Assembly: GCA_937915375.1 (NCBI GenBank) | Contig: CALDMO010000006.1 | Span: forward strand, 1-64,000 | Length of the DNA stretch: 64,000 nucleotides | DNA from: an uncultured Marvinbryantia sp. | GTDB lineage: Bacteria > Bacillota > Clostridia > Lachnospirales > Lachnospiraceae | Direction of reading: 5' to 3' | Part shown: positions 6,999 through 16,269 of the stretch, in pieces | Layout: each line of letters begins with the position of its first letter | Position numbering within the stretch: position 1 is the stretch's first letter | Position numbers and translations under genes: made by a program | Notes under the pieces: model-generated | Told to the model about the DNA's origin: nothing | What the model saw: only the letters and a program-made list of their open reading frames with translations | The model's database searches: none

Positions 6999-9900
6999 AT
7001 GGAGAAAAATAGAATACGTCCTATTGAAAATGGTAACAGTTTCCGGATGAGCTACTCCCGACAGAAAGAGGTTCTTGAGATGCCGAATCTGATCGAAGTT
7101 CAGAAGGATTCCTATCAGTGGTTTCTGGACGAGGGTCTCAAAGAAGTGTTTGATGATATCTCTCCGATTCGTGACTATGGCGAAAAGCTCAGTCTTGAAT
7201 TTGTAGATTTCAAACTCTGCGAGGACGATGTGAAGTACTCGATTGAGGAGTGCAAGGAGAGGGACGCAACCTATGCCGCACCGCTGAAGGTAAAGGTAAG
7301 ACTTCGCAACCGCGAGACAGATGAAATTAACGAGCATGAAATTTTTATGGGTGATCTGCCGCTGATGACCGCAACCGGTACCTTTGTAATTAACGGAGCT
7401 GAGCGAGTTATCGTCAGCCAGCTGGTTCGTTCTCCGGGTATCTATTATGGAATTGCCCATGATAAAATCGGTAAAAGACTGTTCTCCTGCACCGTTATCC
7501 CGAATCGTGGAGCATGGCTGGAGTATGAAACAGATTCCAACGATATTTTCTATGTGCGTGTAGACCGTACCAGAAAGGTGCCGATCACAGTGTTGATTCG
7601 TGCGCTGGGTGTCAGCAGCAATGCCGAGATTCTGGAACTGTTCGGGGAAGAACCGAAAATTGTGGCTACATTGGCAAAGGATACTTCCACCAACTATCAG
7701 GAAGGTCTCTTGGAACTGTACAAGAAAATCCGTCCGGGCGAGCCGCTCGCTGTAGAAAGCGCAGAAAGCCTGATTATGGCGATGTTCTTTGACCCGAGAA
7801 GGTATGACCTGGCAAAAGTAGGCCGTTATAAATTTAATAAAAAGCTGATGTTCCGCCACCGTATCGCAGGACATGTTCTGGCAGAGACAGTGGTTGACCC
7901 GATGACAGGCGAAGTTCTGGCAGAGGAAGGGACAAAGCTGACACGCGAGATGGCGGATACGATTCAGAATGCCGCTGTTCCGTATGTGATGATTCAGACA
8001 GAGGAACGTAATGTCAAAGTCCTTTCCAGCATGATGGTTGACATCACTAATTTTGTAGATGTGGATCCGAAGGAAGTTGGCGTTACAGAGTTAGTATACT
8101 ATCCGGCACTGAAAACTATACTGGAAGAAAATACCGATCTGGAGGATATCAAAGACGCAATTCGCCGCGATATCCATGATCTGATTCCAAAGCATATCAC
8201 CAAAGAGGATATTCTGGCTTCTATCAACTACAATATCCATCTGGAATACGGCATCGGAAGCGACGACGATATCGACCATCTGGGCAACCGCCGTATCCGT
8301 GCGGTCGGAGAATTGCTGCAGAACCAGTACCGTATTGGTCTTTCCAGATTAGAGAGAGTTGTGCGCGAGCGTATGACGACACAGGATCTGGAGGGAATTT
8401 CCCCGCAGTCCCTGATTAATATCAAACCGGTTACGGCTGCGGTAAAAGAGTTCTTTGGCTCTTCCCAGCTGTCCCAGTTTATGGACCAGAACAACCCGCT
8501 TGGTGAGTTGACACATAAGAGACGTCTGTCCGCACTTGGTCCGGGCGGTCTGTCACGAGACAGAGCCGGATTCGAGGTTCGAGACGTACACTATTCTCAT
8601 TATGGAAGAATGTGCCCGATTGAGACCCCGGAAGGTCCGAACATCGGTTTGATCAACTCACTGGCATCTTATGCGAGAATTAACCAGTACGGTTTCATTG
8701 AGGCACCGTATCGTAAGATTGACAGAACAGATCCGAAAAATCCGCGTGTAACGGAAGAGGTTGTATACATGACTGCGGATGAAGAGGATAATTATCATGT
8801 AGCGCAGGCGAACGAGCCGCTGGATGAAGAAGGACACTTCATTCATAAGAACGTATCTGGACGTTACCTGGATGAAACGCAGGAGTATGAACGTCAGATG
8901 TTTGAGTATATGGACGTATCTCCGCGTATGGTATTCTCCGTTGCGACGGCTCTGATCCCGTTCCTGCAGAACGACGACGCGAACCGTGCGCTGATGGGAT
9001 CTAACATGCAGCGTCAGGCTGTGCCACTTTTGACGACGGAAGCTCCGGTTGTCGGAACGGGTATGGAGACAAAGACTGCGGTTGACTCCGGTGTCTGCGT
9101 TGTTGCGGAAAATGCAGGTATTGTAGAAAAGGTTACTTCTAAAAATATTGTGATCCGCAGAGATGACGGTCAGAGAGATGAATATCATCTGACGAAATAT
9201 CTGCGAAGCAACCAGAGCAACTGTTACAATCAGAAACCGATCGTGTTCAAGGGCAACCGTGTAGAGGCAGGACAGGTTATCGCAGACGGTCCGTCTACCG
9301 CAAACGGTGAGATTGCGCTCGGTAAAAATCCGTTGATCGGATTTATGACCTGGGAAGGTTATAACTACGAGGATGCGGTTCTCTTAAGTGAAAGACTGGT
9401 TATGGATGATGTGTATACATCTATCCATATTGAGGAATATGAGGCAGAATCCAGAGATACAAAGCTGGGACCGGAAGAGATCACACGTGACGTTCCGGGT
9501 GTTGGTGACGACGCGCTTAAGGATCTGGATGACAGAGGTATTATCCGTATTGGCGCGGAAGTGCGTGCCGGTGATATTCTGGTCGGCAAGGTTACGCCGA
9601 AGGGTGAGACAGAGCTGACGGCAGAAGAGAGACTTCTGCGCGCGATCTTTGGTGAGAAAGCGCGTGAAGTGCGTGATACTTCTCTGAAAGTGCCGCACGG
9701 CGAGTACGGTATTATTGTGGATGCAAAAGTGTTTACACGTGAAAACGGTGATGAGCTTCCGCCGGGAGTAAATCAGTCTGTACGTATTTATATTGCACAG
9801 AAGAGAAAAATTTCCGTCGGTGATAAAATGGCCGGACGTCATGGTAACAAGGGTGTCGTTTCCCGAGTGCTTCCGGTTGAGGATATGCCGTTTCTTCCGA

Positions 9901-10847
9901 ACGGACGTCCGCTTGACATCGTGCTGAATCCGCTTGGTGTGCCGTCTCGAATGAATATCGGTCAGGTATTGGAGATTCACTTGAGCCTTGCTGCGAAAGC
10001 GCTTGGTTTTAATGTATCGACACCGGTATTTGACGGCGCGAACGAAAATGATATTATGGACACTCTTGATCTTGCAAATGACTATGTAAATCTGGAGTGG
10101 GATGAATTTAAAGCAAAACATGGTGAGGAACTGCTTCCGGAGGTATTGGATTATCTGTATGAGAACAGAGATCACAGAAAACTGTGGAAGGGTGTGCCGA
10201 TTTCCAGAGATGGCAAGGTTCGCCTGCGCGACGGACGTACCGGAGAATTCTTTGACAGCCCGGTTACGATCGGACACATGCATTACCTCAAGCTCCACCA
10301 TCTGGTAGACGATAAGATCCATGCGCGTTCTACCGGTCCGTACTCTCTTGTTACACAGCAGCCGCTGGGCGGTAAAGCGCAGTTCGGCGGACAGCGTTTC
10401 GGAGAGATGGAGGTTTGGGCTCTGGAGGCGTATGGCGCTTCTTATACGCTGCAGGAAATCCTGACTGTGAAGTCGGACGATGTAGTGGGCCGTGTGAAGA
10501 CCTATGAGGCAATTATCAAAGGTGATAATATTCCGGAACCGGGTATCCCGGAATCCTTCAAGGTTCTCTTAAAAGAACTGCAGTCTCTTGGACTGGATGT
10601 CAAGGTTCTTGGCGAAAACCAGAAGGAAGTGGAAATTATGGAAAGCATCGATTATGGCGAGACAGATCTGCGCTCTGTGATCGAGGGTGACAGAGGATAC
10701 CGCCGTGAAGAGGCTCCGCTTGGAAACTACGGTTTCAGCCAGCAGGAATTTGAAGGCGAGGAACTGGTAGACGTCGAAGAAGATGCGGAACCGGAAGAAG
10801 ATTTCTATGATGGAGCAGAAGATAGCTACGATGACGATGTTGAATAA
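6999..10847 (+). CDS. rpoB: DNA-directed RNA polymerase subunit beta
   Basis: The beta subunit of core RNA polymerase, about 1282 residues. Visible: the N-terminal PNLIEVQKDSYQWFLDEG, the rifampicin-pocket region SQLSQFMDQNNPLGELTHKR followed by RLSALGPGGL (wild-type Asp, His and Ser at the usual resistance positions), RMCPIETPEGPNIGLI, the active-site GDKMAGRHGNKGVVS, and the C-terminal GGKAQFGGQRFGEMEVWALE. The last 35 or so residues form an acidic tail (EEDAEPEEDFYDGAEDSYDDD). ATG 6999 lies about 9 bases from AGGGGTG; a TTG directly before it at 6996 is the alternative. rpoC follows 14 bases downstream. Unusually, rplKAJL is not upstream; an EIIC-like gene is. Confidence 0.99.
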   Translation: MEKNRIRPIENGNSFRMSYSRQKEVLEMPNLIEVQKDSYQWFLDEGLKEVFDDISPIRDYGEKLSLEFVDFKLCEDDVKYSIEECKERDATYAAPLKVKVRLRNRETDEINEHEIFMGDLPLMTATGTFVINGAERVIVSQLVRSPGIYYGIAHDKIGKRLFSCTVIPNRGAWLEYETDSNDIFYVRVDRTRKVPITVLIRALGVSSNAEILELFGEEPKIVATLAKDTSTNYQEGLLELYKKIRPGEPLAVESAESLIMAMFFDPRRYDLAKVGRYKFNKKLMFRHRIAGHVLAETVVDPMTGEVLAEEGTKLTREMADTIQNAAVPYVMIQTEERNVKVLSSMMVDITNFVDVDPKEVGVTELVYYPALKTILEENTDLEDIKDAIRRDIHDLIPKHITKEDILASINYNIHLEYGIGSDDDIDHLGNRRIRAVGELLQNQYRIGLSRLERVVRERMTTQDLEGISPQSLINIKPVTAAVKEFFGSSQLSQFMDQNNPLGELTHKRRLSALGPGGLSRDRAGFEVRDVHYSHYGRMCPIETPEGPNIGLINSLASYARINQYGFIEAPYRKIDRTDPKNPRVTEEVVYMTADEEDNYHVAQANEPLDEEGHFIHKNVSGRYLDETQEYERQMFEYMDVSPRMVFSVATALIPFLQNDDANRALMGSNMQRQAVPLLTTEAPVVGTGMETKTAVDSGVCVVAENAGIVEKVTSKNIVIRRDDGQRDEYHLTKYLRSNQSNCYNQKPIVFKGNRVEAGQVIADGPSTANGEIALGKNPLIGFMTWEGYNYEDAVLLSERLVMDDVYTSIHIEEYEAESRDTKLGPEEITRDVPGVGDDALKDLDDRGIIRIGAEVRAGDILVGKVTPKGETELTAEERLLRAIFGEKAREVRDTSLKVPHGEYGIIVDAKVFTRENGDELPPGVNQSVRIYIAQKRKISVGDKMAGRHGNKGVVSRVLPVEDMPFLPNGRPLDIVLNPLGVPSRMNIGQVLEIHLSLAAKALGFNVSTPVFDGANENDIMDTLDLANDYVNLEWDEFKAKHGEELLPEVLDYLYENRDHRKLWKGVPISRDGKVRLRDGRTGEFFDSPVTIGHMHYLKLHHLVDDKIHARSTGPYSLVTQQPLGGKAQFGGQRFGEMEVWALEAYGASYTLQEILTVKSDDVVGRVKTYEAIIKGDNIPEPGIPESFKVLLKELQSLGLDVKVLGENQKEVEIMESIDYGETDLRSVIEGDRGYRREEAPLGNYGFSQQEFEGEELVDVEEDAEPEEDFYDGAEDSYDDDVE

Positions 10848-10861
10848 GGAGGGAACCGTTC

Positions 10862-13800
10862 ATGCCAGAAACAACAACCAATGAAGTTTATCAGCCGATG
10901 ACATTTGATGCAATCAAAATCGGACTGGCGTCACCGGAGAAAATCAGGGAATGGTCCCGCGGCGAAGTGAAAAAGCCGGAAACCATCAATTACAGAACAC
11001 TGAAACCGGAAAAAGACGGTCTGTTCTGTGAACGCATTTTCGGACCGAGCAAGGACTGGGAATGTCACTGCGGTAAATACAAAAAAATCCGTTACAAAGG
11101 TGTTGTCTGCGACCGATGCGGCGTAGAAGTCACCAAATCCAGCGTGCGTAGAGAACGTATGGGACATATCGAGCTTGCAGCTCCGGTTTCCCATATCTGG
11201 TACTTCAAGGGAATCCCGTCCCGTATGGGTCTGGTACTTGACCTTTCTCCGCGTACTCTGGAGAAAGTACTTTACTTTGCAAATTATATTGTTCTGGATG
11301 CCGGAAATACGAATCTGATGCACAAACAGGTGCTGACAGAGAAGGAGTATCAGGAAGCCAGAGAAGCATACGGAGATACTTTCCGTGTGGGTATGGGAGC
11401 GGAGGCAATCAAAGAGCTTCTGGAAGCCATCGATCTTGAAAAGGATGCAGAGGAACTGCAGGCGCAGTTAAAGGACGCTACCGGACAGAAACGCGCGAGA
11501 ATCGTGAAACGTCTGGAAGTAGTAGAAGCGTTCCGCGAGTCCGGAAACCGTCCGGAATGGATGATCATGACCGTTATTCCGGTGATTCCGCCTGATATCC
11601 GCCCGATGGTACAGCTCGACGGTGGACGTTTCGCGACGTCTGACTTAAATGATCTGTATCGTCGTATCATTAATCGTAATAATCGTCTGAAAAGACTGCT
11701 GGAGCTTGGCGCTCCGGATATCATTGTCCGCAATGAAAAGCGTATGCTGCAGGAATCTGTGGACGCGCTGATCGATAACGGCCGTCGGGGACGACCGGTA
11801 ACCGGACCGGGAAATCGTCCGTTAAAATCTCTTTCTGATATGCTGAAAGGTAAATCCGGACGTTTCCGTCAGAACCTGCTTGGTAAACGAGTAGACTATT
11901 CTGGCCGTTCGGTTATCGTTGTCGGACCGGAACTGAAAATTTATCAGTGCGGTCTGCCGCAGACAATGGCGATTGAGCTGTTCAAACCGTTCGTTATGAA
12001 GGAACTGGTGGCAAACGGCACATCACACAATATTAAAAATGCTAAGAAGATGGTCGAAAGACTGGAACCGCAGGTTTGGGATGTTTTGGAAAAGGTAATC
12101 AAAGAGCATCCGGTTATGTTAAACCGTGCACCTACACTGCACAGACTTGGTATCCAGGCGTTTGAACCGGTTCTGGTGCAGGGAAAAGCGATTAAGCTTC
12201 ACCCGCTCGTATGTACGGCTTTCAATGCCGACTTCGATGGTGACCAGATGGCTGTGCATCTTCCGCTTTCTGTGGAAGCGCAGGCAGAATGCCGTTTCCT
12301 TTTGCTGTCCCCGAACAACCTGCTGAAACCGTCTGACGGTGGTCCGGTAGCGGTTCCTTCACAGGATATGGTCCTTGGTATCTATTACCTGACACAGGAG
12401 AGACCGGGAGCTCCGGGTGAGGGCAAGGTATTCAAGAGCGTAAATGAAGCGCTTCTTGCATATGAAAATAAGGTTATTACTTTGCAGACGCGTATCAAAG
12501 TGCGTATGACAAAGAAAATGCCGGATGGAACTGTAAAGACCGGTACAGTGGAATCTACGATGGGAAGATTTATCTTCAATGAGATTCTGCCGCAGGATAT
12601 CGGCTTTGTAGACAGAAGTATTCCGGAAAATGAATTAAAGCTGGAGGTTGACTTCCACGTTGGTAAAAAAGGTCTGAAGCAGATTCTGGAAAAAATTATC
12701 AACACTCACGGAGCAACCAAGACAGCGGAAGCGCTCGATAATATCAAGGCGATGGGTTACAAATATTCCACCAGAGCGGCGATGACCGTATCTATCTCCG
12801 ACATGACAGTGCCGCCTGAAAAGCCGGAACTGATCGCGAAAGCACAGGATACGGTAGATAAGATCACCAGAAACTACAAACGTGGTCTGATCACAGAGGA
12901 AGAGCGTTACAAAGAGGTTGTGGAAACCTGGAAAAATACTGACGATATTCTGACAAGAGCGCTGTTGGATGGTCTTGATAAGTATAACAATATTTACATG
13001 ATGGCTGACTCCGGCGCGCGTGGTTCTGATAAACAGATCAAACAGCTGGCAGGTATGCGTGGATTGATGGCCGATACAACCGGTCATACCATTGAACTTC
13101 CGATTAAGTCCAATTTCCGTGAAGGTCTGGACGTACTGGAATACTTCATGTCTGCGCATGGTGCGCGTAAAGGTTTGTCTGATACGGCGCTTCGTACAGC
13201 GGACTCCGGTTATCTGACCAGACGTCTGGTTGACGTTTCTCAGGAACTGATTGTTCGTGAAGTGGACTGCTGCGAAGGAAAAGATGAGATTCCGGGTATG
13301 TATGTTTCCGCATTCATGGATGGAAAAGAAGAGATCGAAAGCCTTCAGGATCGTATCACAGGAAGATATTCCTGCGAGGAGATCAAAAATGCCGACGGCG
13401 AAGTGCTGGTGAAAGCAAATCATATGATTACACCGAAGCGCGCAGCCCGCATTATGAAGGAAGGCGTGAACAAAGACGGCAAGCCGTATGACAAGATTAA
13501 GATCCGTACGGTGCTGACTTGTAAATCTCATATTGGTATCTGTGCAAAATGTTACGGCGCGAACATGGCGACCGGTGAACCGGTACAGGTAGGCGAGTCG
13601 GTAGGTATTATCGCGGCGCAGTCCATTGGTGAACCGGGTACTCAGCTGACGATGCGTACGTTCCATACCGGTGGTGTTGCCGGCGGCGATATCACACAGG
13701 GTCTTCCGCGTGTCGAGGAGCTTTTTGAGGCGAGAAAACCGAAAGGTCTTGCGATTATCACAGAGATCGCCGGACGTGCGGAAATTCGCGATACCAAGAA

Positions 13801-14563
13801 AAAACGTGAGATTGTTGTCACGAACGAGGAAACGGGTGATTCCAGAACTTACCTGATTCCGTACGGTTCCAGAATTAAAGCGGTTGACGGCGCAGTGCTT
13901 GAGGCCGGTGACGAGCTGACAGAAGGTAGCATTAACCCGCACGACATCCTGAAGATCAAGGGCGTGCGTGCGGCACAGGATTACATGCTTCGCGAAGTAC
14001 AGCGTGTATATCGTCTGCAGGGTGTTGAGATCAACGATAAGCATATCGAGATGATTGTACACCAGATGCTGAAGAAGATTCGTATCGAGAACAGCGGAGA
14101 TTCTGATTTCCTTCCGGGTACGCAGGTTGATATCCTTGAATTTGAGGATGTAAATGAAAAACTGATCGAAGAGGGTAAAGAGCCGGCAGAAGGCGTACAG
14201 GTAATGCTCGGTATTACTAAGGCAGCTCTGGCTACGAATTCCTTCTTGTCCGCAGCGTCCTTCCAGGAAACTACAAAGGTTCTTACGGAAGCTGCGATTA
14301 AGGGTAAGGTTGACCCGCTGATCGGTCTGAAGGAAAACGTTCTGATCGGTAAGCTGATTCCTGCCGGTACCGGTATTAAGAGATATCGCAACGTTCGTCT
14401 TAATACAGATGCAATGCCGGAAGAAGAGGTGGAGATCGAGGAAGAAGCAGAAGACTTGGATGAATTCATAGAGGATAGCCAGATGGAAGAAGCAGTTGAT
14501 TTTCCAGAGGAAGAATTCGAGGATTTTGAAGAGGAAGAAGCTGTTGAACTGACAGAAGAATAA
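10862..14563 (+). CDS. rpoC: DNA-directed RNA polymerase subunit beta-prime
   Basis: The catalytic beta-prime subunit, 1233 residues. Visible: the N-terminal zinc site (CHCGKYKKIRYKGVVCDRCG), the catalytic triple-Asp loop NADFDGDQMAVH, the bridge/trigger region (GEPGTQLTMRTFHTGGVAGG) and the second zinc cluster (CCEGKDE to CKSHIGICAKCYG). The C-terminal 45 residues are strongly acidic, like the RpoB tail. The start follows AAGGAGGGAAC. Translation is probably coupled to rpoB, and a near-perfect terminator follows. Confidence 0.99.
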   Translation: MPETTTNEVYQPMTFDAIKIGLASPEKIREWSRGEVKKPETINYRTLKPEKDGLFCERIFGPSKDWECHCGKYKKIRYKGVVCDRCGVEVTKSSVRRERMGHIELAAPVSHIWYFKGIPSRMGLVLDLSPRTLEKVLYFANYIVLDAGNTNLMHKQVLTEKEYQEAREAYGDTFRVGMGAEAIKELLEAIDLEKDAEELQAQLKDATGQKRARIVKRLEVVEAFRESGNRPEWMIMTVIPVIPPDIRPMVQLDGGRFATSDLNDLYRRIINRNNRLKRLLELGAPDIIVRNEKRMLQESVDALIDNGRRGRPVTGPGNRPLKSLSDMLKGKSGRFRQNLLGKRVDYSGRSVIVVGPELKIYQCGLPQTMAIELFKPFVMKELVANGTSHNIKNAKKMVERLEPQVWDVLEKVIKEHPVMLNRAPTLHRLGIQAFEPVLVQGKAIKLHPLVCTAFNADFDGDQMAVHLPLSVEAQAECRFLLLSPNNLLKPSDGGPVAVPSQDMVLGIYYLTQERPGAPGEGKVFKSVNEALLAYENKVITLQTRIKVRMTKKMPDGTVKTGTVESTMGRFIFNEILPQDIGFVDRSIPENELKLEVDFHVGKKGLKQILEKIINTHGATKTAEALDNIKAMGYKYSTRAAMTVSISDMTVPPEKPELIAKAQDTVDKITRNYKRGLITEEERYKEVVETWKNTDDILTRALLDGLDKYNNIYMMADSGARGSDKQIKQLAGMRGLMADTTGHTIELPIKSNFREGLDVLEYFMSAHGARKGLSDTALRTADSGYLTRRLVDVSQELIVREVDCCEGKDEIPGMYVSAFMDGKEEIESLQDRITGRYSCEEIKNADGEVLVKANHMITPKRAARIMKEGVNKDGKPYDKIKIRTVLTCKSHIGICAKCYGANMATGEPVQVGESVGIIAAQSIGEPGTQLTMRTFHTGGVAGGDITQGLPRVEELFEARKPKGLAIITEIAGRAEIRDTKKKREIVVTNEETGDSRTYLIPYGSRIKAVDGAVLEAGDELTEGSINPHDILKIKGVRAAQDYMLREVQRVYRLQGVEINDKHIEMIVHQMLKKIRIENSGDSDFLPGTQVDILEFEDVNEKLIEEGKEPAEGVQVMLGITKAALATNSFLSAASFQETTKVLTEAAIKGKVDPLIGLKENVLIGKLIPAGTGIKRYRNVRLNTDAMPEEEVEIEEEAEDLDEFIEDSQMEEAVDFPEEEFEDFEEEEAVELTEE

Positions 14564-14571
14564 AATACAGG

Positions 14572-14610
14572 CGTCCTGATACAAACACAGTTTGTATCAG
14601 GACGTTTTTT
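14572..14610 (+). terminator. Terminator of rpoBC
   Basis: A 15-bp perfect stem, 14572-14586 with 14590-14604, a triloop and six T residues. One of the strongest terminators in the window. Confidence 0.95.
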
Positions 14611-14652
14611 ACTTAACAGATTTATTGTATAGAGTAAACGCAGAAAAACTGG

Positions 14653-14681
14653 TTGGCAGTATTGCAAAACTATGCTATGCT
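14653..14681 (+). promoter_or_regulatory. Promoter of the murE-priA gene string
   Basis: TTGGCA (14653-14658), a 17-base spacer, TATGCT (14676-14681) with TGC just upstream. It lies about 42 bases before murE and after the rpoC terminator. Confidence 0.65.
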
Positions 14682-14723
14682 AAAAAGAGTATTCAAAATT
14701 CTGAGAATAGGGAGAATGATAAC

Positions 14724-16193
14724 ATGAAGCTGGTTAAGCTTTTGGAACGTCTGGAATATACCTGTCTGCAGGGCAGTCTGGATAAAGATGTGACAGATAT
14801 TGTCAACGACTCCAGAAAAGTATCAGAGGGAAGCTTGTTTTTCTGTATCAAAGGGGCTGTTTCCGATGGACATCAATATGTGCCGGATGTGGTCAAAAAA
14901 GGCGCAAAGGTATTGGTGGTACAGGATGAGGTAGAAGCTCCGGAGGATGTGACGGTAATCCGGGTAAAAGACAGCCGTTACGCGATGGCATATATTGCGG
15001 CGGCATGGTATGAGTATCCGGCAGAAAAGCTGAAAGTGATTGGTATTACCGGAACCAAGGGAAAAACGACGACAACATATATGATCAAATCCATTCTTGA
15101 GGCGGCAGGTCATAAGGTAGGACTGATCGGTACGATCGAGGCGATCATCGGAGATAAGGTGATCCCTGCCCGCAATACCACGCCGGAATCAACAACTGTG
15201 CAGGCCTATTTTGCGCAGATGCTTGAGGCGGGCTGTGACTGCGTAGTGATGGAGGTTTCCTCTCAGGGACTGATGCTGCACCGCACGGCAGGCTTTACTT
15301 TTGAGATTGGTATTTTTACGAATCTCTCTCCGGATCATATCGGACCGGCGGAGCATGAAAGCTTCGAGGATTATCTGCGCTGCAAGGCGATGCTGTTTAA
15401 ACAGTGCCGTCACGGTATTTTAAATGTGGACGATCCGCATGTGGAAGAAATTCTCGCAGGTCATACCTGTGATGTGGTGACATATGGATTTGGGGAAAAG
15501 GCGGACTATCGCGCGTCTGAAACACAGCTGGTGTCTCGGCCGGGATATCTTGGCATTGATTACCATGTGACTGGAAAATGCAATTTCCGTGTGGAAATTG
15601 ACATTCCGGGTAAATTCAGCGTATACAATTCTCTGGCGGCGATCGCGGTCTGCGATTACTTTGGCGTTTCAGAGGAAAAAATGATTCCGGCTCTGAATCA
15701 GGCAAAAGTAAAAGGGCGCATTGAGATGATGAAAGTGTCGGATGACTTTACGCTGATGATCGATTACGCGCACAATGCGATGGCGCTGGAAAGCCTGCTT
15801 TCTACGCTGAAGGAGTATCAGCCGAAACGTCTGATGTGTCTGTTCGGCTGCGGCGGAAACCGCGCGAGATCGAGACGTTTTGAGATGGGCGAGGTGTCCG
15901 GCAGACTGGCAGATTTCACAATTATTACGTCGGATAATCCGCGCTATGAAGATCCGGAAGCAATCATGGAGGATATTGTCACCGGCATTTCTAAAACAGA
16001 TGGAACGTATATTAAAATTTCCGACCGCAAGGAGGCAATTGCTTATGCGATTCGGCACGGTCAGCCAGGTGATGTGATTGTGCTTGCAGGCAAAGGGCAT
16101 GAGGATTATCAGGAAATCTGCGGTGTGAAGTATCCGATGGATGAGAGAGTGCTGATCCGGGAGATATTAGAAGAAGAAAAAGCGCAAATATAA
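14724..16193 (+). CDS. murE: UDP-MurNAc-tripeptide synthetase, meso-diaminopimelate type
   Basis: Adds the third amino acid to the cytoplasmic peptidoglycan precursor UDP-MurNAc-L-Ala-D-Glu, using ATP. 489 residues. Visible: the N-terminal DSRKVSEGSLFFCIKG, the P-loop GTKGKTTTTYM, the central NTTPEST and LSPDHIGPAEHESFEDY, and the C-terminal GCGGNRARSRRFEMG. The SDNPRYEDP motif carries the DNPR box typical of diaminopimelate-adding rather than lysine-adding enzymes. AGGGAG lies 9 bases before ATG 14724; the longer frame upstream runs through the terminator and promoter and is not used. It sits alone beside rpoC, far from the dcw cluster. priA follows after 76 bases. Confidence 0.96.
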   Translation: MKLVKLLERLEYTCLQGSLDKDVTDIVNDSRKVSEGSLFFCIKGAVSDGHQYVPDVVKKGAKVLVVQDEVEAPEDVTVIRVKDSRYAMAYIAAAWYEYPAEKLKVIGITGTKGKTTTTYMIKSILEAAGHKVGLIGTIEAIIGDKVIPARNTTPESTTVQAYFAQMLEAGCDCVVMEVSSQGLMLHRTAGFTFEIGIFTNLSPDHIGPAEHESFEDYLRCKAMLFKQCRHGILNVDDPHVEEILAGHTCDVVTYGFGEKADYRASETQLVSRPGYLGIDYHVTGKCNFRVEIDIPGKFSVYNSLAAIAVCDYFGVSEEKMIPALNQAKVKGRIEMMKVSDDFTLMIDYAHNAMALESLLSTLKEYQPKRLMCLFGCGGNRARSRRFEMGEVSGRLADFTIITSDNPRYEDPEAIMEDIVTGISKTDGTYIKISDRKEAIAYAIRHGQPGDVIVLAGKGHEDYQEICGVKYPMDERVLIREILEEEKAQI

Positions 16194-16269
16194 ATATTTT
16201 GGAAGATGAACGGAATAACAAATGTATTTCCGTGCAAAAACAAACTTGAAAGTAGGAGGTGCAGTTGCG

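Noticed and set aside
12635..14584. Long open frame on the minus strand opposite rpoC
   Set aside because: It lies wholly antisense to highly conserved rpoC, lacks a ribosome binding site, and its composition is that of a complementary shadow. Similar frames opposite rpoB, pknB/rsgA and murA/divIB were dropped for the same reason.
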